DNA from: CBFGTJ01 sp965651815
GTDB taxonomy: Bacteria > Actinomycetota > Acidimicrobiia > Acidimicrobiales > Microtrichaceae
Assembly (NCBI GenBank): GCA_965651815.1
Contig: CBFGTJ010000094.1
Span: 1 to 12,132 of the forward strand
Direction of reading: 5' to 3'
DNA length: 12,132 nt
A model generated the notes under the pieces. That model made no database searches and was not told the DNA's origin. It saw only the letters and a program-made list of their open reading frames with translations. This document shows, piece after piece, positions 1 to 5,813 of this stretch (its first letter is position 1; each line of letters starts with the position of its first letter). The position numbers and the translations under genes were made by a program.

Positions 1-145
1 CCTCGGGTACCTCATCTTCGGCGCCGACATCGACGACGGTGCGGTCCAGACCGCTGGGTTGCTCGGATCGGTCGTCGGCGCGGTGATCGCGCTGCTCATC
101 TGGCGTGCGATCCAGTCGCGCGGCGGGGGCATGGTCCGCCGGTGA
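1..145 (+). CDS. GlsB/YeaQ/YmgE-family stress-response membrane protein, C-terminal part
   Basis: This is the 3' end of a gene that begins upstream of the window; codons are read from base 2 and the TGA is at 143-145. The visible 47 residues contain a glycine-rich hydrophobic helix (LLGSVVGAVIALLIWRAI) followed by a short basic tail ending in MVRR. A final Gly/Ala/Ile-rich helix starting GxxxGAVIG-like and closing with a basic tail is typical of the small (80-90 residue) GlsB/YeaQ/YmgE, or transglycosylase-associated, membrane proteins. These are often induced by general or envelope stress; their biochemical role is unknown. The next gene starts 43 bp downstream on the same strand with its own ribosome binding site, so the two may share a transcript. 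The family call rests on about half the protein. Confidence 0.6.
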   Translation, partial: LGYLIFGADIDDGAVQTAGLLGSVVGAVIALLIWRAIQSRGGGMVRR

Positions 146-175
146 GCCCGCTCCGTTCGGCCCAGCCCGACCACC

Positions 176-183
176 AGGGGAGG
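176..183 (+). promoter_or_regulatory. Ribosome binding site for the YtxH-like gene
   Basis: AGGGGAGG lies five bases before the ATG at 189 and is a near-perfect Shine-Dalgarno sequence. It decides the start: the same frame is open upstream to an ATG at 105, but that region overlaps the preceding gene and has no such site. Confidence 0.8.
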
Positions 184-188
184 ACCCG

Positions 189-449
189 ATGAAGCCACTA
201 CGCCGTGCACGCCACGCGCTCATGTTCTTCGGCGCCGGTTCGCTGGCCGCGTACTTCCTGGACCCCGACTCGGGGCAGGTCCGGCGTGAGCGCTTCCTGC
301 AGCAGGTCCGCTCGCTCACCAACCCCGAGCCCTCCGGTGAGCCCGAGCGCGGGGAGTCCGACGGCGACGAGTCCGCACCGGCGGCCGGGGAGCCGGCGAC
401 GGGCCAGCCGTTCGACCTCCCCAGCGAGCAGCAGTTCAGCCCCGGCTGA
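189..449 (+). CDS. YtxH-like small protein, hydrophobic N-terminus and acidic tail (86 aa)
   Basis: The ATG at 189 follows a strong ribosome binding site. Residues 1-9 are basic and residues 10-24 form one short hydrophobic segment rich in Phe, Gly and Ala (ALMFFGAGSLAAYFL). Then comes DPDSG (25-29) and a basic run (VRRERF). The pattern of a short Gly/Ala helix, D-P-x-x-G and an Arg cluster is common in small actinobacterial YtxH-like or envelope-associated proteins of unknown function. The last ~45 residues are low-complexity, rich in Glu, Gly, Pro and Ser, and probably disordered. It follows a GlsB/YeaQ-type gene, which fits a stress or envelope setting. Its last 14 bp overlap the end of the convergent PhoD gene. 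The gene is very likely real; its function is unknown and the family name is tentative. Confidence 0.65.
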   Translation: MKPLRRARHALMFFGAGSLAAYFLDPDSGQVRRERFLQQVRSLTNPEPSGEPERGESDGDESAPAAGEPATGQPFDLPSEQQFSPG

Positions 450-2019
450 GCGCCACCTCGTGGGTGCCGGCCGGCCAGTCGAACCGTGCGAGCACGCGCG
501 GGCGGCTGCGCCGCGCCAGCGCGTTGACCGAGCGGAACTCCACCACCGCGTGCTCGGGGGTCAGGTCGACGACCCCGTAGCCGCGGCGGGCGAGGTCGAC
601 GAACCGGAAGCCCGGGCGCGTCGTGCGCACCGCCCGCGCCAGCTCGGGCGCGAGGTCGCCGGTGAAGTCCGCGCCCCGTGAGCTGATCGAGCCGCAGACG
701 AACTCCTGCAGCACCACCGGGCTGGTCGGGTCGTCGAAGTCGCGCCGCACCCCTGCCTGCCAGAACGAGTGGATGTCGCCGGTGAGCGCCCCGACGTTCG
801 CCACGCCCTCCCCCGCGAGGTGCTCGAGGAGCAGGTCCCGCTCGGCCTGGTAGCCGTCCCAGTCGTCGAAGTTGACGTAGACGCCCGCGTGGCGCGGCAG
901 GCCCTCGACCATCGCCCGCAGCGACGGCTCGTCCAGGTCGACCACCCGGATGGGGCTGATCATCACCTGGTTGCCGAGCAGCTTCCACGTGACCCCGTCC
1001 TGCTCGGCGGCGCCGAGCCGGTCGAACAGCCACCGGCGCTGGTCCGGCCCGAGGATCGTCCGGTCCTCGTCGTGGACCACGCGGTTCGGGTGGTCCAGGG
1101 TCGCCCCGAACACCGGCCGGGCCCCGTCGGGGGTCATGGGCTGCGGGTCCCGGTACTGGCGGGTGTCCAACAGCGCGAGCTCGAGCAGGTCGCCGAAGCG
1201 CACGGACCGGTGGATGCGGTCGCCCTCGATCGGCCAGACCGGCTGGTACTCCCACCACGCCCGGTACGCGGCGCGGGCGCGCGCCGCGTCCTCGACGAGG
1301 GTCAGGCGGTGGTAGTCGTTGACCAGCTCGTGGTCGTCCCAGACGGTGGCGAAGGGGTGCGCGGCGTGCGCGGCCCGCAGGTCCGGGTCGCCCCGGTACA
1401 CGCGGTACTTCGCCCGGTACCCCGCGAGGTCCTCCGCCGTGCCGACGCCGTCGCTGCGCACGTCGAAGGGGCTCCACCCGCCCGACTCGTAGATGTAGTC
1501 ACCGAGGTGCACGACCGCGTCGATGTCCGGCTCCTCCGCGATCGCCCGCCACGCCGGGAAGTAGCCGGCCGTGTACTGCTGGCAGCTCGCGACGGCGAGG
1601 CGCACGCGCCGCGGCGACCCGGTCGCCGCCGGCAGGGTCCGCGTCCGACCGGTGGGGCTGGTGAGCCCGTCGACCTCGAAGCGGTACCAGTACGTCGAGC
1701 CGGGCTCGAGGCCCTCGGCCAGCACCTTGCAGCACCCGTCCGACGACGCGGCCGCCGAGCCGACCCCCGAGGCCACGACCCGCGTGAGCTCCGGGTCCGC
1801 CGCGACGGTCCACGCCAGCTCGACCGACGGGCCCACCGCCGCGGGGGCGAACCTGGTCCAGAGCACGACCGCGGTGTCGGAGTGCACGCCGGACGCGACG
1901 CCGCAGTCCCACGGGCCGGGCGGGAGCGGGTCGGTGGGGGCGCAGGCCCCGACCAGCGACGAGGCCGCGACCCCGCCGAGGCCGGCGAGCCCGCCGCGCA
2001 GCAACGTCCGTCGGTCCAC
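436..2019 (-). CDS. phoD: PhoD-family alkaline phosphatase/phosphodiesterase, Tat-exported lipoprotein (527 aa)
   Basis: PhoD enzymes hydrolyse phosphate mono- and diesters outside the membrane with a metal-dependent metallophosphoesterase fold. I chose the GTG at 2019 because it opens directly onto a Tat signal: DRRTLL at residues 2-7, a Gly/Ala/Leu-rich stretch, then a lipobox LVGAC with Cys26. This predicts Tat export and lipid anchoring. The frame is open back to 2574, but that part is antisense to the usp gene. A PhoD N-terminal beta-sandwich domain follows (about 30-135; WDCGVASGVHSDTAVVLWTR). The catalytic domain shows VASCQQ (Cys146), HLGDYIYE (Asp174), WDDHE (227-231) and TGDIHSFW (413-420), which are the metal-ligand motifs of the family. 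Length is close to that of characterised PhoD proteins. It lies 11 bp behind usp and probably shares its transcript. I see no Pho box, so phosphate control cannot be claimed. The stop at 436-438 overlaps the convergent YtxH-like gene. Confidence 0.92.
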   Translation of the reverse strand: MDRRTLLRGGLAGLGGVAASSLVGACAPTDPLPPGPWDCGVASGVHSDTAVVLWTRFAPAAVGPSVELAWTVAADPELTRVVASGVGSAAASSDGCCKVLAEGLEPGSTYWYRFEVDGLTSPTGRTRTLPAATGSPRRVRLAVASCQQYTAGYFPAWRAIAEEPDIDAVVHLGDYIYESGGWSPFDVRSDGVGTAEDLAGYRAKYRVYRGDPDLRAAHAAHPFATVWDDHELVNDYHRLTLVEDAARARAAYRAWWEYQPVWPIEGDRIHRSVRFGDLLELALLDTRQYRDPQPMTPDGARPVFGATLDHPNRVVHDEDRTILGPDQRRWLFDRLGAAEQDGVTWKLLGNQVMISPIRVVDLDEPSLRAMVEGLPRHAGVYVNFDDWDGYQAERDLLLEHLAGEGVANVGALTGDIHSFWQAGVRRDFDDPTSPVVLQEFVCGSISSRGADFTGDLAPELARAVRTTRPGFRFVDLARRGYGVVDLTPEHAVVEFRSVNALARRSRPRVLARFDWPAGTHEVALSRG

Positions 2020-2030
2020 GTCGCGCGCCG

Positions 2031-2507
2031 TCAGCCGTCGGCGGACGCCTCGCCGTCGTCGCTCGCGTTGGTGATCAGCACGGGGCACGGCGCGTGCCGC
2101 ACGACGTGGTCGGACACCGAGCCCAGCAGCGCGCGCTTCACTCCCCCGCGGCCACGGGTCCCCATCACGATGACGTCCGCGCCGGCCTGGGCGGCGATGT
2201 CGCAGATGACGCGGCCGGGGTCGCCCTCGAGCACCTGGGTGCGGGCGTGGGGGCCGATCTGCTGCGCCAACCCACCGACGACCGACTCGGCCTCCTCCTG
2301 CATGGACCGGCGCGCCCGGTCGACCTCCTCGGGCGACAGGGTCGTGCCCGCGAAGCCGGAGACCTGGGCACCAAGCGCGAGGTCGACCGGCTCGACGACG
2401 GTCACGACCACGACCTCGTCGACCTCCCCCAGCACCGCGAGGCCCGAGCGGGCGGCGTGCGAGGCGAGCGGTGAGCCGTCGGTGCAGACGATCGCGGTGC
2501 GAGCCAT
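2031..2507 (-). CDS. Universal stress protein, UspA family, ATP-binding type (158 aa)
   Basis: This is a single-domain cytoplasmic Usp of typical length. Residues 1-10 (MARTAIVCTD) form the first beta strand, ending in the conserved Asp10. The nucleotide signature G-x2-G-x9-G-S is complete, with Gly116, Gly119, Gly129 and Ser130 in GTRGRGGVKRALLGS, which places it in the ATP-binding class. The closing segment VVRHAPCPVLI is also characteristic. Usp proteins act in dormancy, hypoxia and general stress responses in actinobacteria; the partner of this one is unknown. There is no convincing ribosome binding site before the ATG, but GATACT ends exactly six bases upstream, as expected for a -10 box driving a leaderless mRNA. 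phoD follows 11 bp downstream. Confidence 0.9.
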   Translation of the reverse strand: MARTAIVCTDGSPLASHAARSGLAVLGEVDEVVVVTVVEPVDLALGAQVSGFAGTTLSPEEVDRARRSMQEEAESVVGGLAQQIGPHARTQVLEGDPGRVICDIAAQAGADVIVMGTRGRGGVKRALLGSVSDHVVRHAPCPVLITNASDDGEASADG

Positions 2508-2691
2508 CGCAGGAGTATCGCACGCACGGCGCGGGTCGGCCCCGATGAGGGAGACTGCGGTGGTTGGAAGCCACGCGACGCGGGTAGGTGTCCGCCCGGC
2601 CGCGTCCGCAGGCGAGGGAGACGAACTGTCAGCTAGCGAAGGGGCCCCCGGGCCCGACGGATCGACGCGTGGAGGCGGCGGTGCGGCGCGG
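2508..2691. other. Divergent intergenic region between usp and the AI-2E-family gene
   Basis: These 184 bp separate two divergent starts and should hold promoters in both directions. On the minus strand the GATACT at 2519-2514 is the only plausible usp promoter element. On the plus strand I find no convincing -10/-35 pair. A GC palindrome-rich stretch (GGGGCCCCCGGGCCC, 2641-2655) sits before the next gene. The plus frame of the AI-2E gene is open across the whole region, but third codon positions here are A or T about a third of the time, against very few within the gene, so most of it looks non-coding. Confidence 0.5.
2514..2519 (-). promoter_or_regulatory. Candidate -10 box of a leaderless usp promoter
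   Basis: Read on the minus strand, GATACT is followed by six bases and then the usp ATG. If transcription starts at the A of ATG, the hexamer falls at -12 to -7, the ideal place. Leaderless genes are frequent in actinobacteria, and the missing ribosome binding site fits. No good -35 hexamer is visible 16-18 bases further upstream, so the call is tentative. Confidence 0.35.
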
Positions 2692-3768
2692 GTGCACCCT
2701 GCGGTGGACGCGCTCGGCGCCTACGCGTGGCGGCTCATCGGCATCGCGGCCGTGGTGGTCGGGCTGGTGTGGCTGCTCGGCCAGCTGCGGGTCGTGGTGG
2801 TGCCGGTCATCATCGCGACGCTGCTGAGCCGGGCCCTGGAGCCCGTCGCCTCGCGCCTGCGCGCCCGGGGCGTCGGTCCGGGGCTGGCCGCCGGCGTCGC
2901 GCTGGTCGGCTTCCTGGGTGCCGTCGCGCTGGTGCTGTGGCTGATCGGCCCGTCGGTGGTCGACCAGTTCGAGGACCTCGGGCCCACGCTCAGCTCCGCG
3001 GTCGACGACGTCGAGCGGTGGCTGGTCGAGGACGCGCCGATCGACATCTCCCGCGCGGACATCGACTCGGCCCGCGAGCTGTTCGTCGAGCGGGCGGGCG
3101 ACATCCTCCGCTCCTCGGAGGGCGGCCTCACCGGTGCGGCGTCGCTGCTCGTCGAGATCCCCACCGGCGGCGTGCTCGCCCTGTTCCTCACCTTCTTCAT
3201 GGTCAAGGACGGCGCGCGCTTCGCGGCGTGGTTCCACCGCGCGGTGCCGGAGGGGCGCCGGGACCTCGTCGGCGCGGCGGGCCGCCGGTCCTGGCGGGCG
3301 CTCGGCGGCTTCCTCCGCGGCGCGGCGCTGCTGGGCCTGGTGGAGGCGATCGCGATCGGGCTCACGGTGTGGCTCGTCGGGGGCGAGCTCGTCGCACCGA
3401 TCATGGTGCTGACCTTCGGGGCGGCGTTCGTGCCGATCCTCGGTGCGATCGTGGCGGGGGTGGTCGCGGTGCTGGTGACCCTCGTGACCGCCGGCACCGC
3501 GCAGGCGGCGGTGGTGGGGCTCGTCGCGCTCGTGGTGCAGCAGCTCGACAACGACCTGCTCGCCCCCGTCGTGTACGGCAAGATGCTCGCGATCCACCCG
3601 GCGGTGATCCTCGTGGGGGTCGTCTCCGGAGGGGCGCTCTTCGGCGTCCTCGGCACCCTGTTCGCGGTGCCCGTGCTCGTCGTGGCGATCGGCATCGCGG
3701 ACGAGGTCCGCCTGCACCGCGGGGGACGGTCCCCGGGGCCGTCGGACCCGGCCGCGGAGGCGACGTGA
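2692..3768 (+). CDS. AI-2E/PerM-family membrane transporter (358 aa)
   Basis: This is a polytopic inner-membrane protein of the AI-2E exporter (YdiK/PerM/TqsA) family. Members have been linked to autoinducer-2, ion or small-solute efflux; the substrate here is unknown. Two helices occupy roughly residues 15-50 and a third about 63-85. A ~70-residue acidic soluble segment follows (FEDLGPTLSSAVDDVERW onward), and then a block of C-terminal helices. Family landmarks are clear: FFMVKDG, FVPILGAIVAG (P-x-x-G), QQLDNDLLAPVVYGKML, IHPAVI and GVLGTLFAVPVLV. The C-terminal 20 residues are a polar tail. I set the start at GTG 2692 because codon bias becomes typical there and the length then matches the family. 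ATG 2545 (407 aa), CTG 2626 behind GAGGGAG, and GTG 2704 remain possible. A GGAGG at 2671-2675 lies rather far upstream. A terminator-like hairpin begins one base after the stop. Confidence 0.85.
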   Translation: MHPAVDALGAYAWRLIGIAAVVVGLVWLLGQLRVVVVPVIIATLLSRALEPVASRLRARGVGPGLAAGVALVGFLGAVALVLWLIGPSVVDQFEDLGPTLSSAVDDVERWLVEDAPIDISRADIDSARELFVERAGDILRSSEGGLTGAASLLVEIPTGGVLALFLTFFMVKDGARFAAWFHRAVPEGRRDLVGAAGRRSWRALGGFLRGAALLGLVEAIAIGLTVWLVGGELVAPIMVLTFGAAFVPILGAIVAGVVAVLVTLVTAGTAQAAVVGLVALVVQQLDNDLLAPVVYGKMLAIHPAVILVGVVSGGALFGVLGTLFAVPVLVVAIGIADEVRLHRGGRSPGPSDPAAEAT

Positions 3769-3769
3769 C

Positions 3770-3805
3770 GGGCCCTACGACCCGGCGCGATGGGTCGTCG
3801 GACCC
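3770..3805 (+). terminator. Terminator-like hairpin after the AI-2E-family gene
   Basis: Two 14-base arms, GGGCCCTACGACCC (3770-3783) and GGGTCGTCGGACCC (3792-3805), pair at 12 of 14 positions around an 8-base loop (GGCGCGAT). The inner 7 bp, ACGACCC/GGGTCGT, are perfect. It starts one base past the TGA. There is no U-tract, which is usual for high-GC actinobacterial hairpin terminators. It would insulate the polysaccharide operon from upstream transcription. Confidence 0.55.
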
Positions 3806-3827
3806 TTCGGCCCGCGATGGCCTAGGT

Positions 3828-3842
3828 GGATCATCCCGATCC
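3828..3842. promoter_or_regulatory. Short dyad GGATC-N5-GATCC, possible operator
   Basis: GGATC (3828-3832) and GATCC (3838-3842) form a perfect 5-bp inverted repeat with a 5-bp spacer (ATCCC), one base before the candidate -35 TTGAAT. Position and symmetry suit an operator. Arms this short also arise by chance, and I do not recognise a known regulator site. Confidence 0.2.
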
Positions 3843-3894
3843 CTTGAATTCGCCCTGTCGCTCGGATACCCATACCCACACGGAGAGGGAGCGT

Positions 3895-3920
3895 GGAGGA
3901 GCGAGTTCACCACCTCCTCC
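3895..3920 (+). promoter_or_regulatory. Leader hairpin GGAGGAG / CTCCTCC before the first GT gene
   Basis: GGAGGAG (3895-3901) and CTCCTCC (3914-3920) form a perfect 7-bp stem with a 12-base loop in the probable 5' untranslated leader. The right arm lies within ACCACCTCCTCC, whose CCTCC (3913-3917) could instead pair with the GGAGG (3940-3944) of the real ribosome binding site. The two pairings are mutually exclusive, so the leader could switch between an open and a blocked ribosome binding site. This is inferred from base complementarity only. Confidence 0.3.
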
Positions 3921-3938
3921 GGAGACGACAGCGCAGCT

Positions 3939-3944
3939 GGGAGG
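3939..3944 (+). promoter_or_regulatory. Ribosome binding site of the first GT2 gene
   Basis: GGGAGG lies seven bases before the ATG at 3952 and decides the start. A second ATG follows immediately at 3955. It is the only strong Shine-Dalgarno sequence in the operon apart from the one before the third GT; most downstream starts overlap the preceding gene and probably rely on coupling. Confidence 0.7.
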
Positions 3945-3951
3945 CGGCACG

Positions 3952-4848
3952 ATGATGAACGGTGAGGACAACGGCGAGGTCGACCGCGTCCGGGTGAGCG
4001 TGATCATCCCCACGCTCAACGAGGCGGACAACCTCCGCTTCGTGCTGTCGGCCATCCCCGACATCGTCGAGGAGGTGCTGATCGTCGACGGCGGTTCGAC
4101 CGACGGCACGGTCGACGAGGCACGCCGGCTCCGCCCCGATGTCCGCATCATCGAGGAGCTGCGGCCCGGGAAGGGCCGTGCGCTGCGCACCGGCTTCGAG
4201 GAGGCCACCGGTGACATCCTCGTGATGATCGACGCCGACGGCTCCATGGACCCCCGCGAGATCCCGGCGATGGTCGCGGTGCTCGAGTCCGGCGCCGACG
4301 TGGTCAAGGGCTCCCGCTTCCTCCAGGGGGCGGGCACCGACGACATGGGCTGGCTGCGGCGCAGCGGCAACGCGGGGCTCCGCCTGCTGGTGCGGGCGCT
4401 GTTCGGCGGCCGCTACTCCGACCTGTGCTACGGCTACATGGCGTTCTGGCGTGACGTGCTCCCCGCCTTCGAGGGCGACGCACCGGGCTTCGAGGTCGAG
4501 ACGTTCCTCAACGTCCGTGCCCTCGCCGCGGGCCTGCGCATCGCGGAGGTCCCGAGCTTCGAGCGCAACCGGATCTCGGGCGAGAGCCACCTGAACACGT
4601 TCCGGGACGGCTGGCGGGTGCTGAAGACGATCTTCCGGGAGCGCCAGCTGACCGCTCGCTCCCGCTGGGGCCAGGGCGTGCCGCGCCCGACGCCGGCCCG
4701 CCACGCCGAGCTGACGATCGACCTCACCGACTCCTCGAGCGAGCGGGTGAAGGTCCTCGAGCTCCGCCCGAGCTCCGCCGAGCTCGTCGACCAGGCGGCC
4801 GTCGGGTCCAGCCAGCGCGGGTCGGGCACGGACAGCGGCAACGCGTGA
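3952..4848 (+). CDS. GT2 glycosyltransferase, dolichyl-phosphate-sugar synthase (DPM)-like (298 aa)
   Basis: This is a GT-A-fold family 2 glycosyltransferase with the motif order of polyprenyl-phosphate sugar transferases. Residues ~11-25 give the nucleotide-binding strand (VSVIIPTLNEADNL), and EVLIVDGGSTDGT follows. GKGRALRTGFEEA precedes the metal-binding Asp94-Ala-Asp96 in MIDADGSMDP, and KGSRFLQG and the acceptor-side SDLCYGYMAFWRDVLP come next. The family moves a sugar from a nucleotide donor to a lipid phosphate on the cytoplasmic face. There are no transmembrane helices, so unlike some DPM or GtrB proteins it is soluble or peripheral. The last ~60 residues are polar and probably disordered. 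It is the first gene of the operon, with a strong ribosome binding site. Its stop overlaps the GTG of the next gene (GTGA, 4845-4848). Donor and acceptor cannot be read from the sequence. Confidence 0.88.
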   Translation: MMNGEDNGEVDRVRVSVIIPTLNEADNLRFVLSAIPDIVEEVLIVDGGSTDGTVDEARRLRPDVRIIEELRPGKGRALRTGFEEATGDILVMIDADGSMDPREIPAMVAVLESGADVVKGSRFLQGAGTDDMGWLRRSGNAGLRLLVRALFGGRYSDLCYGYMAFWRDVLPAFEGDAPGFEVETFLNVRALAAGLRIAEVPSFERNRISGESHLNTFRDGWRVLKTIFRERQLTARSRWGQGVPRPTPARHAELTIDLTDSSSERVKVLELRPSSAELVDQAAVGSSQRGSGTDSGNA

Positions 4849-5813
4849 GCATGCCGGACGCCGCCCTCAGCGTCGTCATCTGCGCCTACACCGAACAGCG
4901 CTGGGACGACCTGATCGCAGCGGTCCGCTCGGTCGCAGCACAGGACGTCCCGCCGCTGGAGTGCCTGGTCGTCGTCGACCACAACGAGGCGCTGCTGGCA
5001 CGGGCCACCGAGGAGCTCTCGGAGTGGGCCACGGTCATCCCGAGCTCCGGCCCGAAGGGCCTGTCCGGCGCACGCAACACGGGCGTCGAGGCGGCACGGG
5101 GCGACGTCGTGGCCTTCCTCGACGACGACGCGGTCGCCGAGCGGGACTGGACGGTCCACCTGCTCGCCCCCTACGCCGATCCCGACGTGCTCGGCGTCGG
5201 CGGCTGGGCGGAGGCGGAGTGGCTCGAGGGCGAGCCGGGATGGTTCCCCGAGGAGTTCCTCTGGGTCGTGGGCTGCAGCTACCGGGGACTGCCGACGGAG
5301 ACGGCGACGGTGCGCAACCTGATCGGCTGCAACATGTCCGTGCGGCGCAGCGTGCTGGCCGAGGTCGGCGGGTTCGACGTCGGCCTCGGCCGGACCGCCG
5401 ACCGGCCGCTGGGCTGCGAGGAGACCGAGCTGTGCATCCGTGCCACGGACCTGCACCCCGGCGGTCGCTTCGTGCTCGAGCCCCGGGCCCGGGTGCGCCA
5501 CAAGGTGCCGGCCGGCCGGGGGCGCTGGGGCTACTTCCGTGACCGGTGCCGCGCCGAGGGCGTGTCGAAGGCATGGGTGGCGGACCGGGTGGGGAGCGAC
5601 TCCGCCCTCTCCTCGGAGCGGGCCCACACGATGAAGGTCCTCCCCCTCGGCGTGCTGCGAGCGCTCGCCTCGATCCGCCCGACCGACCTGTCGTGTGCCG
5701 GCCGGGCCGCGGCGATCGTCGCGGGGCTCGGCTACACCGCCACCTCGTACCTGCGAGAGTCCCGGCGGCGGGCCCGGCGATCGAGCGAGGTGGCCGATGC
5801 GATCGCCGTCTGA
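4845..5813 (+). CDS. GT2 glycosyltransferase (322 aa)
   Basis: A second family 2 glycosyltransferase of standard length. The nucleotide-binding strand is ALSVVICAYTEQRWDDL near the N-terminus. GLSGARNTGVEAARGD leads into the triple Asp93-95 (FLDDDAV), which binds the metal and the nucleotide sugar. IGCNMSVRRSVLAEVGGFD is the typical acceptor-loop stretch, and GCEETELC (Glu192-Glu193) supplies the likely catalytic base. A hydrophobic patch near the C-terminus (AAAIVAGLGYTATSYL) may be a membrane contact. The start is GTG 4845, overlapping the previous stop by 4 bp, or ATG 4851 two codons later; neither has a clear ribosome binding site, so coupling is likely. The gene overlaps the next GT by 17 bp. 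It probably adds a sugar to the repeat unit assembled by the three GTs; the sugar is not predictable. Confidence 0.88.
   Translation: MSMPDAALSVVICAYTEQRWDDLIAAVRSVAAQDVPPLECLVVVDHNEALLARATEELSEWATVIPSSGPKGLSGARNTGVEAARGDVVAFLDDDAVAERDWTVHLLAPYADPDVLGVGGWAEAEWLEGEPGWFPEEFLWVVGCSYRGLPTETATVRNLIGCNMSVRRSVLAEVGGFDVGLGRTADRPLGCEETELCIRATDLHPGGRFVLEPRARVRHKVPAGRGRWGYFRDRCRAEGVSKAWVADRVGSDSALSSERAHTMKVLPLGVLRALASIRPTDLSCAGRAAAIVAGLGYTATSYLRESRRRARRSSEVADAIAV

Larger units (their letters stand above)
3806..3951 (+). promoter_or_regulatory. Promoter and leader region of the polysaccharide operon
   Basis: This stretch between the terminator-like hairpin and the first GT gene must contain the operon promoter unless transcription reads through. 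A possible -35, TTGAAT, lies at 3844-3849. An AT-richer patch GGATACCCATACCC at 3864-3877 contains a short tandem repeat ATACCC-ATACCC and could hold the -10, though no hexamer has both good sequence and a 17-bp spacing. A dyad (3828-3842) lies just upstream of the -35 and a leader hairpin (3895-3920) downstream. The GT reading frame is open back to an ATG at 3826, but that ATG has no ribosome binding site and the encoded stretch is low-complexity, so I treat it as untranslated. Confidence 0.4.

Noticed and set aside
205..681. 158-codon plus-strand frame overlapping the YtxH-like and PhoD genes
   Set aside because: A Ser/Arg/Pro-rich product with no ribosome binding site, explained as a shadow of the two real genes.
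2020..2574. N-terminal extension of the PhoD frame up to an ATG at 2574
   Set aside because: The extra 185 residues are antisense to usp and Arg-rich, whereas GTG 2019 opens exactly onto a Tat signal and lipobox.
769..2691. Extension of the AI-2E frame upstream to 769, 2545 or 2626
   Set aside because: 769-2507 is antisense to phoD and usp. The 2545-2691 part has atypical third-position A/T use and no homology-like pattern. ATG 2545 and CTG 2626 are kept only as alternatives.
2629..3717. 362-codon minus-strand open frame opposite the AI-2E gene, plus a long second plus frame at 2727-3965
   Set aside because: Both have skewed, low-complexity products, while the chosen frame gives a textbook membrane family pattern.
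3826..3951. Upstream ATG at 3826 extending the first GT by 42 residues
   Set aside because: No ribosome binding site, and a low-complexity product (His/Thr, Arg/Glu and Pro runs). ATG 3952 has a good site and immediately precedes the GT domain.
3806..3951. A known riboswitch class (for example c-di-GMP or c-di-AMP type) in the operon leader
   Set aside because: I looked for the conserved cores of these classes and did not find them; only a simple hairpin and the ribosome binding site complement are visible.
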